A stretch of DNA of 64,000 nt, taken from assembly GCA_024643345.1 (NCBI GenBank), contig JAHENB010000063.1, positions 199,013-263,012 of the forward strand. Direction: 5' to 3'. The position numbers and the translations under genes are program-made. The notes below the pieces were generated by a model. The model was not told where the DNA came from. It ran no database searches and was given only the letters and a program-made list of their open reading frames with translations. Below are positions 28,171 through 38,234 of the stretch, in pieces. Origin of the DNA: Maribacter sp. Its GTDB lineage: Bacteria; Bacteroidota; Bacteroidia; Flavobacteriales; Flavobacteriaceae. Every line of letters starts with the position of its first letter. Position 1 is the stretch's first letter.

Positions 28171-29703
28171 ATGACCGAACGCACTACCCCGAACCAACCG
28201 AAAGAAATTTTCGGACATCCCCAAGGCCTTTTCTATTTGTTTTTCGCGGAGCTGTGGGAACGGTTTAGTTTTTATGGCATGCGGGCCTTGTTGACCCTTT
28301 ATATGGTCAACGTTATTTTTGAGGCCTTGGTGGAACGTGATTTTGCAACGGCAGCGGTTTATGCCTCTTATGGTTCACTTGTGTACGCCTCAACGGTAAT
28401 CGGCGGAAAGATTTCAGATCAGATCCTTGGGATGCGGAATTCCATTTTTTTGGGGGGTATATTAATGGCAATAGGCCATTTTGTGCTTGCCATTGAAAAT
28501 AATGTGGCCTTTTTTCTGGCGCTATCCTTGATCATTGTGGGTAATGGGTTTTTTAAACCCAATATTTCGACTTTTGTGGGAACCCTTTATGCACCGGGTG
28601 ACCCCAAAAAGGATTCTGGCTTTACCATCTTTTATATGGGCATCAATATCGGTGGATGGGTGGCACCCCTACTTTGCGGATGGTTGGCCTACAAATATGG
28701 CTGGCATTATGGATTTGGTCTCGCGGGCATAGGGATGTTGACCGGACTTCTATTTTTTTGGAGCGGTATACGTAAAAATGTTTTTGGCGATAAGGGGCTT
28801 CCGCCCAACGATCTAGTGCTCAGCAAAAAAGTTATGGGAGTGAAGCAGGGGCTCATGGTTCCTGTTTTGGCCGTACTTTCGGTACCTATCATCGCCTATC
28901 TGTTGTCTTCCTATAAAGCGCTGGGTGCCGAAGACACTTTTCTTGGAGACCAAAACATCGTGAACATCATTTTTAAGCTCATTGGGATCGCCATCCTGCT
29001 CTATCTGTCCTATATCATGTACCAGGCCACTTTGGATGAAAGGAAGAAATTGTTCGTAGCGGTTTTAATTACATTCTTCATGACCATATTTTGGGGCTTT
29101 CATGAACTTTCTGGAAGTGTTATAACACTTTTTGCAGAGCGAAATGTGAACCTCACATTCATGTCCGCGGCCCAGACCAATTCGTTGAATTCGATGTTCA
29201 TCATTATCCTTGCCATTCCGATTTCCATGTTATGGACTTATCTCAGCAAGAACAAAATGAATCCCCGAACCCCATATAAATTTGGTTTCGGATTGGTATT
29301 TGCCGGAATTAGTTTTTATATCCTTGCCTTGAGCGGTGCCAGTGCTGATGACAACGGAATGGTCCCTTTTGCATATTTGCTTTTGATGTATTTTTTGATT
29401 TCGGTAGGCGAATTGTTCATGTCACCCGTAGGACTTTCAAAGATTACAGATTTGTCGCCTAAACGCATTGTGGCCTTTATGATGGGGGTGTGGTTCCTGT
29501 CATCGGCATTCGCCTTTCAGGTCGTCGGTTTTATTGGGGAACAATTGGCCATCGAGAGTACCGATAAAAACGTTGGCGGTTTCGATACCCTTACGGTATA
29601 TACCGACGGATTTGATTTGATAGCCAAATACGCCTTGGCAGCAGGGATCCTTGTGCTGATTGCCGCTCCCTTTATTAAAAAATTGATGGGCAAGATACAT
29701 TAA
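28171..29703 (+). CDS. POT/PTR2-family proton-coupled peptide transporter
   Basis: 510 residues with about 14 membrane helices. The first-helix motif ELWERFSFYGMRALL near 27-41 (ExxERFxYY type) and the FYMGINIGG segment on helix 5 are family signatures. It imports di- and tripeptides with protons across the inner membrane. Its partner upstream is the DPP IV-like peptidase. The last 4 bases overlap the convergent comEC gene. Confidence 0.93.
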   Translation: MTERTTPNQPKEIFGHPQGLFYLFFAELWERFSFYGMRALLTLYMVNVIFEALVERDFATAAVYASYGSLVYASTVIGGKISDQILGMRNSIFLGGILMAIGHFVLAIENNVAFFLALSLIIVGNGFFKPNISTFVGTLYAPGDPKKDSGFTIFYMGINIGGWVAPLLCGWLAYKYGWHYGFGLAGIGMLTGLLFFWSGIRKNVFGDKGLPPNDLVLSKKVMGVKQGLMVPVLAVLSVPIIAYLLSSYKALGAEDTFLGDQNIVNIIFKLIGIAILLYLSYIMYQATLDERKKLFVAVLITFFMTIFWGFHELSGSVITLFAERNVNLTFMSAAQTNSLNSMFIIILAIPISMLWTYLSKNKMNPRTPYKFGFGLVFAGISFYILALSGASADDNGMVPFAYLLLMYFLISVGELFMSPVGLSKITDLSPKRIVAFMMGVWFLSSAFAFQVVGFIGEQLAIESTDKNVGGFDTLTVYTDGFDLIAKYALAAGILVLIAAPFIKKLMGKIH

Positions 29704-31727
29704 TCGCCCAAATCAAATTGGTAGGCTCCCTGTTCCCCGGTATAATGGAATGGGATCTGCATTTCCCTGCTTGTTGCTTGCCATCTTTTTACCTGAATGG
29801 GATAATTGCTACCATCGGCCAAAATCATTTTCGGACGCAGCGAACCGATGGTTCTTTCCAAGTTGATTTTGGGCGATTTCGTTAACAACAAATAATCTGG
29901 GCCCACTAAATTTGATGGGTAATCGACCAACCCATCAAGAACCAGCAATGACTTATTTTTCAGGGCGTAACTGTTTTGTAGGGGCAGGTAATTCACGGAG
30001 GTAATACGCTCTGCTGCTTGGTAATCGGTCACGATTCGTTCGGTAAGCTTTGGTTCCGGACTCAATACGGACAAGGTATGGCCCAATTGGTATAGGAGCA
30101 GTGAGTTTTTGGTCTGATGTGCCAAGAGCAGAACCTCCTGCTGACTGGCTTGCAAGGCCGTAAAAAATAGCCAGGATTGAAATCCAAGGATGGCAATGAA
30201 CAGAACCGCTACACGTCTAAAATTTACCTTTATCGAAAGCCTTACCAAGGTAATTACCAAGACATAGGCAAGTACCAACTGTACGGCATCAAAAGAAATA
30301 TTTTTGAAAATAAATACTTCCTGTGAGGCGATCCAATCAACAGTGGCATTCAATATGCGAATCAAATTGTCGTAAATGGTAACCCCAAAAAGGGGCAATA
30401 GATCGCTAAGAGCAAGGACAATGATCAAAATGCCCAGTCCTAAGATCAGGCCCATAAAGGGAACCACCAACAAGTTCGACACAAAAAAGAGACCCGGAAA
30501 TTGGTGGAAATAAAACAGACTAATGGGCAATACGCCCAATTGGGCTGAGATGCTTACAGACAATAATTGCCAAATCTTTTGTACAATAACATTTTTGGGC
30601 GACCAAAATTTTTGGAGTAGGGGATAGACCCACACAATGGCATACACGGCCGCATAACTCATTTGAAAACCAACTTGAAAGAGTAAGTTTGGGTCAAAAA
30701 CAAGCAAGATGAAGAACATGCTCAAGGCCAATATGTTAAAGGTATTTCCCGGCCTGTTGAGATAAAGGGCATAGGCAACAAAGCTGAACATGGACACCGC
30801 CCTCACGATCGATGCCGACATCCCGGCCAACAAAGCATATGCCCATAACATAAGTACGATCATCCCGAGTTTAACGGTTTTCCCATGGGGCAGGCGTTCC
30901 AATGGACGAAAAAGAAATTGCAGCAGCAGCAAAATAATACCGATGTGAAGACCTGAAACGGCCAAAATGTGCACCGCTCCGGCATTTTTATAGCTGTTAT
31001 ACGTTTCCTCGGAAATATCGCTTCTTTGGCCCAGCAACAAGGCTTGTATAATTCCGAGTTCATCCTGCCCAAAACCCGCCGATTTTAGGTTCTCAATAAT
31101 TTTGCCTCTGAGTTTGGCAGCGATGCCATTAAATGTAGGTGATGGTTGCGACATTAAAATATATGCTCCAGTTCGCAATTGCAATTGATGCGAAATGCCC
31201 AATCGAGACATATATTTTTTATAGTTGAACTGATATGGATTCAATGGTGGATTGATAGGGCTTATGCTATTAAAACAGATGATTTCGCTATCGACATCAA
31301 GCACCTCGACCAGGGTGTCCTGCGCTACGTTTAAGAGAATGCTTCCAGCCGTTCCATGGCCGTCAATGGCTAAAAGTTTGGCCAAATACCGATCGGAATA
31401 AGGGGTAGATTTCAAGACTTGCCCAATCTTTAAATGATAAACATGTGGCCCGTTGTAAGCTTGATGTGAATAATGAATATCTTGGTTTTCCGGCAATGAT
31501 AGGGAAACCGTAAAAATGCCTATGGCCAAAGTTGTAAGACCCGCCGTTAGACCGAAAATCATTGTTATCTGCTTCGATTTTCCATAAAAAGCAAAACCGA
31601 GCAAAACCAAAAAAAATAGCACAAGAGAAAGAGCAGGAATAATATTAAGCTTCAAAAAACTCCCCAATACTATTCCGGCGACCAATAATAGGGTGAGTTT
31701 GATAGGGATAAATCGAAGAAACTGCAT
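29700..31727 (-). CDS. comEC: ComEC/Rec2-family DNA-uptake membrane protein
   Basis: 675 residues. An N-terminal DUF4131 region holds the first helices and an OB-like segment, followed by the competence domain with the core motif VHILAVSGLHIGIILLL and many helices. The C-terminal part after about 520 is short and lacks the HxHxDH metallo-hydrolase motif of full ComEC, as in many Bacteroidota. It would form the inner-membrane channel for single-stranded DNA. It is downstream of an NlpC/P60 gene by 11 bases. Confidence 0.88.
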   Translation of the reverse strand: MQFLRFIPIKLTLLLVAGIVLGSFLKLNIIPALSLVLFFLVLLGFAFYGKSKQITMIFGLTAGLTTLAIGIFTVSLSLPENQDIHYSHQAYNGPHVYHLKIGQVLKSTPYSDRYLAKLLAIDGHGTAGSILLNVAQDTLVEVLDVDSEIICFNSISPINPPLNPYQFNYKKYMSRLGISHQLQLRTGAYILMSQPSPTFNGIAAKLRGKIIENLKSAGFGQDELGIIQALLLGQRSDISEETYNSYKNAGAVHILAVSGLHIGIILLLLQFLFRPLERLPHGKTVKLGMIVLMLWAYALLAGMSASIVRAVSMFSFVAYALYLNRPGNTFNILALSMFFILLVFDPNLLFQVGFQMSYAAVYAIVWVYPLLQKFWSPKNVIVQKIWQLLSVSISAQLGVLPISLFYFHQFPGLFFVSNLLVVPFMGLILGLGILIIVLALSDLLPLFGVTIYDNLIRILNATVDWIASQEVFIFKNISFDAVQLVLAYVLVITLVRLSIKVNFRRVAVLFIAILGFQSWLFFTALQASQQEVLLLAHQTKNSLLLYQLGHTLSVLSPEPKLTERIVTDYQAAERITSVNYLPLQNSYALKNKSLLVLDGLVDYPSNLVGPDYLLLTKSPKINLERTIGSLRPKMILADGSNYPIQVKRWQATSREMQIPFHYTGEQGAYQFDLGD

Positions 31728-31738
31728 AAGAAAGCAAT

Positions 31739-32302
31739 TTAGAGAACCCTTGTGGCCTTTACAAATGCGTAATTCCAGAAGCCTTCCCGCAATGAAGAAA
31801 CGATAACCCCGCGGGAAGTGGAGGCGTGTATAAACTTAATTTCATCGTCTTCAACCGCCACCACAACCCCCACATGGTTTATTTTTTTGCTGCGTTTGCG
31901 AGTCTTAAAAAAAAGCAGGTCGCCCTTGGCTACATCCCTTATTTTGACTTGTTCTCCAGTTTCGGCCATTTCATAGGATATCCGAGGCAGGGGTACCTCA
32001 TGTTCCCCAAAGGCCACAAATACCAATCCGGAGCAATCCATTCCTTTTTTGGTCGTGCCCCCGAATTTGTACCGGACCCCTGAAAAGGTCAAAGCGGTGT
32101 TGATAATTTCATCGGCCTTGGAGGTGACGACCACAGGAGCGTCTAATGTGGGATCTTCCTTGTTTTCTGCCTCAGCCTCTTTGGAGCCTTCAACGGAGAT
32201 TTTTCTCGTCGTTGAATAGGTGGTTTTCTTTTTCACAACGCCGCATGAAGTCATGGATAAAAAGAAAAAAGCAATGACTATTTTTCTCAAATCCCCGAAC
32301 AT
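31739..32302 (-). CDS. NlpC/P60-family (C40) peptidase lipoprotein
   Basis: 187 residues from ATG 32302, chosen because it gives a compact lipoprotein signal with the lipobox MTSC near residue 20. ATG 32317 and TTG 32335 are other in-frame starts. The catalytic domain shows MDCSGLVF with the Cys nucleophile, HVGVVV with the His and a downstream IHAST with the third residue. It cleaves the peptide part of peptidoglycan, anchored in the envelope. Confidence 0.85.
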   Translation of the reverse strand: MFGDLRKIVIAFFFLSMTSCGVVKKKTTYSTTRKISVEGSKEAEAENKEDPTLDAPVVVTSKADEIINTALTFSGVRYKFGGTTKKGMDCSGLVFVAFGEHEVPLPRISYEMAETGEQVKIRDVAKGDLLFFKTRKRSKKINHVGVVVAVEDDEIKFIHASTSRGVIVSSLREGFWNYAFVKATRVL

Positions 32303-32383
32303 GACAGAATGCAACATCAGTAGGTTTTCATTCAAAATTAGGCAAATATTTTAAATGTTTTGTGCAGTGGATCGGTGTCCGCG

Positions 32384-33496
32384 TTATAATCCGTCGATAA
32401 TAAGCGTTGCAGTTTTGTCGCTGGCTCCTGGTCCGCCCAACTTTTTTTCCAGTTCATCATATGCCTTCAGTTGAAGGGCGCGGCCTGGGTTCACCAATAT
32501 TTTCGCAAGTTCGGTCTTTAGGTTTTTCGTGTTCAAATCATTTTGGATGAGTTCTTTCACCACTTCTTTCCCCATAATCAGGTTGACCAGTGAAATATAC
32601 TCGAGCGTAATAATGCGTTTTGCAATTTGGTAAGATATCCAATTGGCCCGATAGCAGACCACTTGTGGGACTTTAAAAAGCGCGGTTTCCAAAGTGGCGG
32701 TGCCACTGGTCACCAATGCAGCACGTGAAAGGGCAAGCAGATCGTAGGTTTGGTTCGTCACAAAGCCCACATTGGGCTTCCCTAAAAATGCTGTATAAAA
32801 TTCAGGGGCAAGGCTTGGTGCCCCGGCAATCACAAATTGGTATTCCTCAAAATCACCGGTTATCGATAGCATCAATAACAACATTTTCATGACTTCCTGC
32901 TCACGGCTACCGGGCAAGAGCGCAATGATCGGCTTTGTTTCATCGAGTTGGTTTCTTTGTCGGAATTGACCCTCGTCTAATGCGGGCCTGTTGGTCATGG
33001 CATCGAATAGGGGGTGGCCCACAAAATGCACCCCAAAGCTGTGTTTTTCTTCATAATAGGCCTTTTCAAAAGGAAGTATCACATACATGGCATCAATGCT
33101 GGCCTTTATTTTTTGGATACGTTGCTCCCTTGAAGCCCAGATTTGCGGCGATATGTAATAATTGGTTCTGAATCCAGACACCTTGGCCCATTGGGCGATT
33201 CGAAGGTTAAATCCGGAATAGTCTATAAAAATGATGACATCAGGATCAAAGGCTGCTATATCGGTTTTGCAAAACTTGATGTTCTTAAAAATGGTGTTCA
33301 GGTTGAAGAGCACCTCCGCAAAACCCATAAAGGCCATTTCTTTATAATGTCTTACCAATTTACCCCCAGCGGCTTCCATCATATCGCCGCCCCAACAGCG
33401 AATATTGGCCCGACTATCTTTTGTGACAAGTGCCTTGATGAGGTTAGATCCATGAAGATCTCCGGAGGCTTCCCCTGCTATGATATAGTACTTCAT
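32384..33496 (-). CDS. lpxB: Lipid-A-disaccharide synthase
   Basis: 370 residues, the normal length. GEASGDLHGSNL near 8-19 is the family start motif; LPGSREQEV, the TSGTATLE segment and the CYRANWISY stretch are further LpxB blocks. It joins UDP-diacylglucosamine to lipid X to form the lipid A disaccharide. It lies in a minus-strand run surE - small membrane gene - lpxB with gaps of 119 bases or less. Confidence 0.95.
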   Translation of the reverse strand: MKYYIIAGEASGDLHGSNLIKALVTKDSRANIRCWGGDMMEAAGGKLVRHYKEMAFMGFAEVLFNLNTIFKNIKFCKTDIAAFDPDVIIFIDYSGFNLRIAQWAKVSGFRTNYYISPQIWASREQRIQKIKASIDAMYVILPFEKAYYEEKHSFGVHFVGHPLFDAMTNRPALDEGQFRQRNQLDETKPIIALLPGSREQEVMKMLLLMLSITGDFEEYQFVIAGAPSLAPEFYTAFLGKPNVGFVTNQTYDLLALSRAALVTSGTATLETALFKVPQVVCYRANWISYQIAKRIITLEYISLVNLIMGKEVVKELIQNDLNTKNLKTELAKILVNPGRALQLKAYDELEKKLGGPGASDKTATLIIDGL

Positions 33497-33615
33497 CGAT
33501 TAAAATTCCGCTTTAAAAAGATCTGACATTTCATAGTATCTGTCCAGGCCATGGGTTGTGTATTTTGCCTTATACCGAGGTGCGCAACACGAAATGGCGA
33601 TCATATGGTTACTTT

Positions 33616-33897
33616 TTAAAACAGTTTATAGAACAAGATGATTAAGGCAGTAAGCACGGTTGCCATCAAAACCCCACGGGCCCTGTAATCTCTTTTTAGC
33701 TTCAAAAAACCAAAAAAGGCAGCGAGGTTCAATATGGCCCCCAAGGCCAAAAGACTGCCCACATGGCCTTGCTGTACTGCAGCCTCATAGGTCTCAATAA
33801 TGCCCATATCCGAAAATATTAGCATATAAAGAAGGGTCCCTGTGGTATTGGCGATAAGGCCCACTGCGAAGCCAATGATAATTTCCCTTTTATTCAT
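33616..33897 (-). CDS. Small membrane protein of unknown function
   Basis: 93 residues with three likely membrane helices (about 6-27, 45-64 and 74-92). No family is recognised. Its start overlaps the surE stop by 8 bases, and lpxB follows, so it is translated with them. Confidence 0.72.
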   Translation of the reverse strand: MNKREIIIGFAVGLIANTTGTLLYMLIFSDMGIIETYEAAVQQGHVGSLLALGAILNLAAFFGFLKLKRDYRARGVLMATVLTALIILFYKLF

Positions 33898-34669
33898 TCA
33901 AATTCCAAGTATTGATTTGCTGTATGGTATGGTGTGCCGTAAGATCGAACTGGGTGGGTACCACCGATATATAACCATTCGCCAGGGCCCATTCATCGGT
34001 ATCCTCTCCCTTGTCCAAAAGCTCAAACTCTCCTGTTAGCCAATAATAATGCTTGCCCATAGGATTGATCCTTTTGTCGAATTTTTCCTTCCAGTTTGCC
34101 CTTGCCTGTCTGCAAATTTTTATGCCTTTGATTTGCGACCGTTGCAATTTCGGAATATTTACGTTAAGTACAACCCCTTCCGGGATCCCATTTTTCAAAG
34201 CTTCGGTTACGATACGTTGTACAAATTCTTTCACAACCTCAAAGTCGGCTTCCCAACCATAGTCGCACAAAGAGAACCCGACTGCAGGTATACCCTCGAT
34301 ACCGGCTTCTATGGCCGCACTCATGGTACCGGAATAAATTACATTTATCGAAGAATTTGAGCCATGGTTTATTCCGCTCACACAGATATCTGGCCTGCGT
34401 TCAAGTAGTTCTTGAAGTCCAAGTTTCACGCAATCTGCAGGGGTGCCGCTGCAGCTATATTCCTCCTTGGCACCATCTTCCGAACCTACGGTCACTTTTT
34501 TGGAAAAGAGGGTGCTGTCGAGGGTAATCGCATGTCCCATACCCGACTGGGGGCTATCTGGCGCTACCACGACCACTTCCCCGATCGTGCTCATAAAACG
34601 TATCAGGGCTCGCAGACCAGGTGCCGTGATGCCATCATCATTGGTCACCAAGATCAAAGGTTTTAGCAT
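33890..34669 (-). CDS. surE: 5'/3'-nucleotidase SurE
   Basis: 259 residues. VTNDDGI near 8-14 carries the metal-binding Asp pair; GTPADCVK, SGINHGSN and YSGTMSAAIEA are the other conserved blocks. It dephosphorylates nucleoside 5'- and 3'-monophosphates and helps survival in stationary phase in Escherichia coli. It is the first gene of a group with a small membrane protein and lpxB. Confidence 0.95.
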   Translation of the reverse strand: MLKPLILVTNDDGITAPGLRALIRFMSTIGEVVVVAPDSPQSGMGHAITLDSTLFSKKVTVGSEDGAKEEYSCSGTPADCVKLGLQELLERRPDICVSGINHGSNSSINVIYSGTMSAAIEAGIEGIPAVGFSLCDYGWEADFEVVKEFVQRIVTEALKNGIPEGVVLNVNIPKLQRSQIKGIKICRQARANWKEKFDKRINPMGKHYYWLTGEFELLDKGEDTDEWALANGYISVVPTQFDLTAHHTIQQINTWNLNE

Positions 34670-34851
34670 ACCACATAATTTACCGTATAAAAATACGTTT
34701 TTAAAAAGGATAAGACCTTTGCACAGTTTAACAAAAAAATAATAAAAGCGCTTGATTGTGGCATGGTTTTTTCAGTATCTTAGAGATTTAGTAGTATAAA
34801 AAATGTTCGGCAATGCCCAAATAATGTCTGTGCCGATAAAAAAAAGAATAA

Positions 34852-37035
34852 ATGAAAAGGAACCTTGCCTACGCATTGATCGTAATGCTAATAGCTGTTG
34901 CTTCGTGCAGTTTTACAAACAATTCGGAAAAAAATTTTGACAACGACGATAAAGACAAACTTTTATTGGACCTCATAACCTATGTACTTGAAAAAGGACA
35001 TTATGAGCCCAAAGAGATCAACGATGATTTTTCGGTTAGTGTTTTCGAGGATTTCATCGATGTGATCGATCCCACCAAACGTTATTTTCTTCAGTCAGAC
35101 ATTGACGAATTTGAACAATACAAGTTCCAAATCGACGATCAGATCAAGAATACCGACATTACTTTCTTCAATGTTGTCTATGCCCGGTTATTGGAGCGCA
35201 TGGAAGATGCCAAAGGAATTTATAAGGAGGTTTTGGAATCTCCTTTTGACTATACGGTCAATGAATCCATCGACATCGATTATGAAAAAATGCCCTTCGC
35301 CGATTCGAAGAAAGACCTAAAGGAGCGATGGAGAAAGCAACTCAAATATGCCACTCTCGGTACCTACGATGCCAAGATGATGATCGGGCAACAGAATGCA
35401 AAAACCTCAAAATCGGATTGGAGCGAGGACGAAGATGCGGTGGAAGATGTTATTGATGACGCCAAACCCATGACCTCTGCCGAGGCCGAAAAGTCGGCAC
35501 GGGAATCGACCGGTAAAACGTTGGATGAATTTTTTGATTTCGTGAGCGACCTGCAGCGCAAAGATTGGTTCGTTCAGTACATCAATACCATAGTGGACGA
35601 ATTTGACCCCCATACCTTTTATTTTGCACCAGACGATAAGGAAAAGTTCGATGTGAGCATGTCTGGCAAATTCGAAGGCATCGGTGCGCGTTTGCAGAAA
35701 AAGCCAGAGGGCGCCAAAATCGTGGAAATAATTTCTGGTGGTCCGGTTTGGCGCGACCAACGATTGGAAGTGGGCGATGAAATCATTAAGGTAGGCCAAA
35801 AAGGGGAGCCTCCTGTAGATATTGTGGGCATGAGATTGGATGACGCCATCAAGTTGATCAAAGGGCCGGAAGGCACGGTGGTTGACCTCACCGTTAGAAA
35901 GGTCGACGGTTCCTTGGATGTCATTTCCTTGACCCGGGACGTGGTCGAATTGGAAGAATCCTTTGCGAAATCAGCGAATATCATAAAGGAGAATCAAAAA
36001 TTCGGGTTGATCAATCTCCCCAAATTCTATGTTGACTTTGATGATTACAGTGAGCGAAATGCCGCCACCGATGTGGCTAAAGAAGTAGAACGTTTAAAAG
36101 AGGAAGGAGCGGAAGGCCTCATCATTGATCTTCGCGATAATGGTGGTGGGTCATTGAAAACGGTCGTTGAAATGGCAGGCCTTTTCATTAAGGATGGGCC
36201 GATCGTGCAGGTACAGTCGTCCGGAAAAAAGAAAGAAGTGTACGATGACAAGGACGAACGCATCCAATGGGATGGCCCCTTGGTAATTTTGGTCAATGAA
36301 CTATCTGCTTCCGCATCAGAAATCTTGGCCGCGGCCATGCAAGACTATAAGCGGGCGGTCGTGATAGGAAGTCAGCAGACTTTTGGAAAAGGTACCGTTC
36401 AAAATGTGATACCCTTGGATAATATTGTGCGCAGCAACGAGCATGGTGATTTGGGCGCCATTAAACTCACCACCCAAAAATTTTATAGGATCAATGGGGG
36501 CTCGACCCAATTGGAAGGTGTAAAAAGTGATGTGGTGGTTCCGGATAAATACAGTTATATCGATCTCGGGGAACGCGACCAATCGAATCCTTTGAAGTGG
36601 GATAAGATTTCTCCCGCAAATTATGAAATATGGGATGGTTATATCGACTATGAACAAACCGTGGCCAACAGCAGCAAACGTATGTCCAAAAATCCACAGA
36701 TCGATATGATCGAGGAGAATGCGAAGTGGTTGAAAGCAGAGCAGGATGAGACCGAGATTTCCCTAAACTACAAAGTTTATAAAGCGGAAGAAGAAAAGGA
36801 CAAAGAAAAATCGGACTATTTCAAGACCCTCTCGGAATATGATTCCAAACTTACTTTTACCTCCCCAAGGTATGAAGAAGAATTGTTCACACAAGATTCC
36901 GTGTTAAGGGAAAAAAGAGATCGTTGGCATAAAAACCTTGCCAAGGATGTTTATGTTGAAGAGGCGGTGAATGTTTTGCAAGACCTTAAGATCAATAACA
37001 TCAAGCAAGGTAAGCTAGCAAGTGTAAAGGGATAG
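34852..37035 (+). CDS. Carboxy-terminal processing (tail-specific) protease, Prc type
   Basis: 727 residues. The first 20 residues look like a lipoprotein signal (lipobox VASC, Cys19). A PDZ domain covers about 265-355, followed by the S41 catalytic domain with the Ser487/Lys513 dyad in the NELSASASE and TFGKGTVQ segments. The DUF3340 domain typical of the long Prc branch ends the protein. It degrades or trims envelope proteins from their C-termini and in known bacteria tunes peptidoglycan hydrolases. Confidence 0.93.
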   Translation: MKRNLAYALIVMLIAVASCSFTNNSEKNFDNDDKDKLLLDLITYVLEKGHYEPKEINDDFSVSVFEDFIDVIDPTKRYFLQSDIDEFEQYKFQIDDQIKNTDITFFNVVYARLLERMEDAKGIYKEVLESPFDYTVNESIDIDYEKMPFADSKKDLKERWRKQLKYATLGTYDAKMMIGQQNAKTSKSDWSEDEDAVEDVIDDAKPMTSAEAEKSARESTGKTLDEFFDFVSDLQRKDWFVQYINTIVDEFDPHTFYFAPDDKEKFDVSMSGKFEGIGARLQKKPEGAKIVEIISGGPVWRDQRLEVGDEIIKVGQKGEPPVDIVGMRLDDAIKLIKGPEGTVVDLTVRKVDGSLDVISLTRDVVELEESFAKSANIIKENQKFGLINLPKFYVDFDDYSERNAATDVAKEVERLKEEGAEGLIIDLRDNGGGSLKTVVEMAGLFIKDGPIVQVQSSGKKKEVYDDKDERIQWDGPLVILVNELSASASEILAAAMQDYKRAVVIGSQQTFGKGTVQNVIPLDNIVRSNEHGDLGAIKLTTQKFYRINGGSTQLEGVKSDVVVPDKYSYIDLGERDQSNPLKWDKISPANYEIWDGYIDYEQTVANSSKRMSKNPQIDMIEENAKWLKAEQDETEISLNYKVYKAEEEKDKEKSDYFKTLSEYDSKLTFTSPRYEEELFTQDSVLREKRDRWHKNLAKDVYVEEAVNVLQDLKINNIKQGKLASVKG

Positions 37036-37052
37036 TGTTTGAAACACCTATT

Positions 37053-37081
37053 AAAAAACCCTGAAATTTTCAGGGTTTTTT
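37053..37081. terminator. Bidirectional terminator between ctp and msrA
   Basis: A 14-bp perfect inverted repeat (37053-37066 with 37068-37081) with A and T runs at its outer ends lies between two convergent genes. In practice the loop takes the central A/T bases. It can stop transcripts from both sides. Confidence 0.8.
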
Positions 37082-37092
37082 TATTTAATCTA

Positions 37093-37644
37093 TTATACCG
37101 GCCGATGCTTCAGTTTATCGGCATGCATCTTTCTTAACTTAGAAATTTTGGGTGATATTACGGCAGTGCAATAACCTTGTGAGGTATTGTTGCGGTAATA
37201 ATCTTGATGGTGTTCTTCCGCTTCATAAAAAGTACCCAAAGGGCTCAATTCAGTCTGTATGGGGCGATCGTAATGGCTCTCCATTTCCCCAAGAACCCTT
37301 TCTGCAGTGCGTTTTTGATCTTCTGAGAGATAGTAGATAACGGAACGGTATTGGGTACCCACATCAGCCCCCTGTCTGTTCAAAGTAGTAGGGTCATGGC
37401 TGGTCATAAAGATAGTGAGCAAGTCGTGATAAGATAGGAGCTTGGGGTCAAATGCAACCTGTACCACTTCGGCATGACCAGTCAATCCAGAGCATACTTC
37501 CCGATAAGTAGGTCTTCCCGGGGCTTTGCCACCCGTATATCCCGATACTACTTTAACCACGCCACGTAGTTCTTGAAGTACGGCTTCAACGCACCAAAAA
37601 CATCCACCACCCAAGGTGGCCATTTCAAAATCCTGATTCTTCAT
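37093..37644 (-). CDS. msrA: Peptide-methionine (S)-S-oxide reductase
   Basis: 183 residues from ATG 37644; the in-frame start at 37689 lies inside msrB and adds residues not seen in the family. GGGCFWCVEA near 12-21 holds the catalytic Cys15. GHAEVVQV and the EHHQDYY segment are typical. It reduces the S form of methionine sulfoxide in proteins. It directly follows msrB by 2 bases, and together they repair both stereoisomers. Confidence 0.95.
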   Translation of the reverse strand: MKNQDFEMATLGGGCFWCVEAVLQELRGVVKVVSGYTGGKAPGRPTYREVCSGLTGHAEVVQVAFDPKLLSYHDLLTIFMTSHDPTTLNRQGADVGTQYRSVIYYLSEDQKRTAERVLGEMESHYDRPIQTELSPLGTFYEAEEHHQDYYRNNTSQGYCTAVISPKISKLRKMHADKLKHRPV

Positions 37645-37646
37645 TT

Positions 37647-38096
37647 TTATTTTATTTTTTGTAATTGTAAAGAGGCCGAATTGATGCAATATCGAAGTCC
37701 ACTTGGTTCCGGCCCATCTGGAAAAACGTGCCCGAGGTGGGCATCACAAGTATTGCACATCACTTCCACGCGAACCATTCCAAAACTGCTGTCCTTTTCG
37801 TACTTAATGGCATTTTCTGTAATGGGCTGTGTAAAACTTGGCCATCCTGTTCCCGACTCGAACTTGATCGTAGAATCGAATAAAGGTGTATTGCAACAAA
37901 CACAATTGTACTTCCCGGCATCGTGAATACTGCACAATGCTCCCGTATGTGGGCTCTCGGTACCTTTATTGCGGGTAACCCTAAATTGTTCCGGTGTCAA
38001 TAGTTGGCGCCATTCCAAATCGTTTTTTTCTACCCTGTGGTCGGGTTCGGGATTGCCTTTCACACAAAAGTTAATGATGTCTTTCCAAGTTAGCAT
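37647..38096 (-). CDS. msrB: Peptide-methionine (R)-S-oxide reductase
   Basis: 149 residues from ATG 38096, where the conserved LTWKDI start of Bacteroidota MsrB begins; ATG 38114 would add 6 residues. Two CxxC pairs (NCVCCNT and CNTC) bind zinc. FESGTGWPSF and RYCINS with the catalytic Cys near the C-terminus are clear. It reduces the R form of methionine sulfoxide. An exact TATCTTTG -7 element lies at 38143-38150 on the minus strand. Confidence 0.95.
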   Translation of the reverse strand: MLTWKDIINFCVKGNPEPDHRVEKNDLEWRQLLTPEQFRVTRNKGTESPHTGALCSIHDAGKYNCVCCNTPLFDSTIKFESGTGWPSFTQPITENAIKYEKDSSFGMVRVEVMCNTCDAHLGHVFPDGPEPSGLRYCINSASLQLQKIK

Positions 38097-38234
38097 CGTT
38101 TTTTTCAAGTCCATATTTTCTTTACAAGTTATACATTGCAATCAAAGATATACCTTTCCTTGGTCGAAACTTTGATCGATAACATACAGTGCCTGTCCGA
38201 TAAAGGTCATCTTTAATTATTTAATTTTGAGACT

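Noticed and set aside
29700-29703. Terminator between the POT transporter and comEC
   Set aside because: The two convergent genes overlap by 4 bases, leaving no room, and no hairpin was found nearby.
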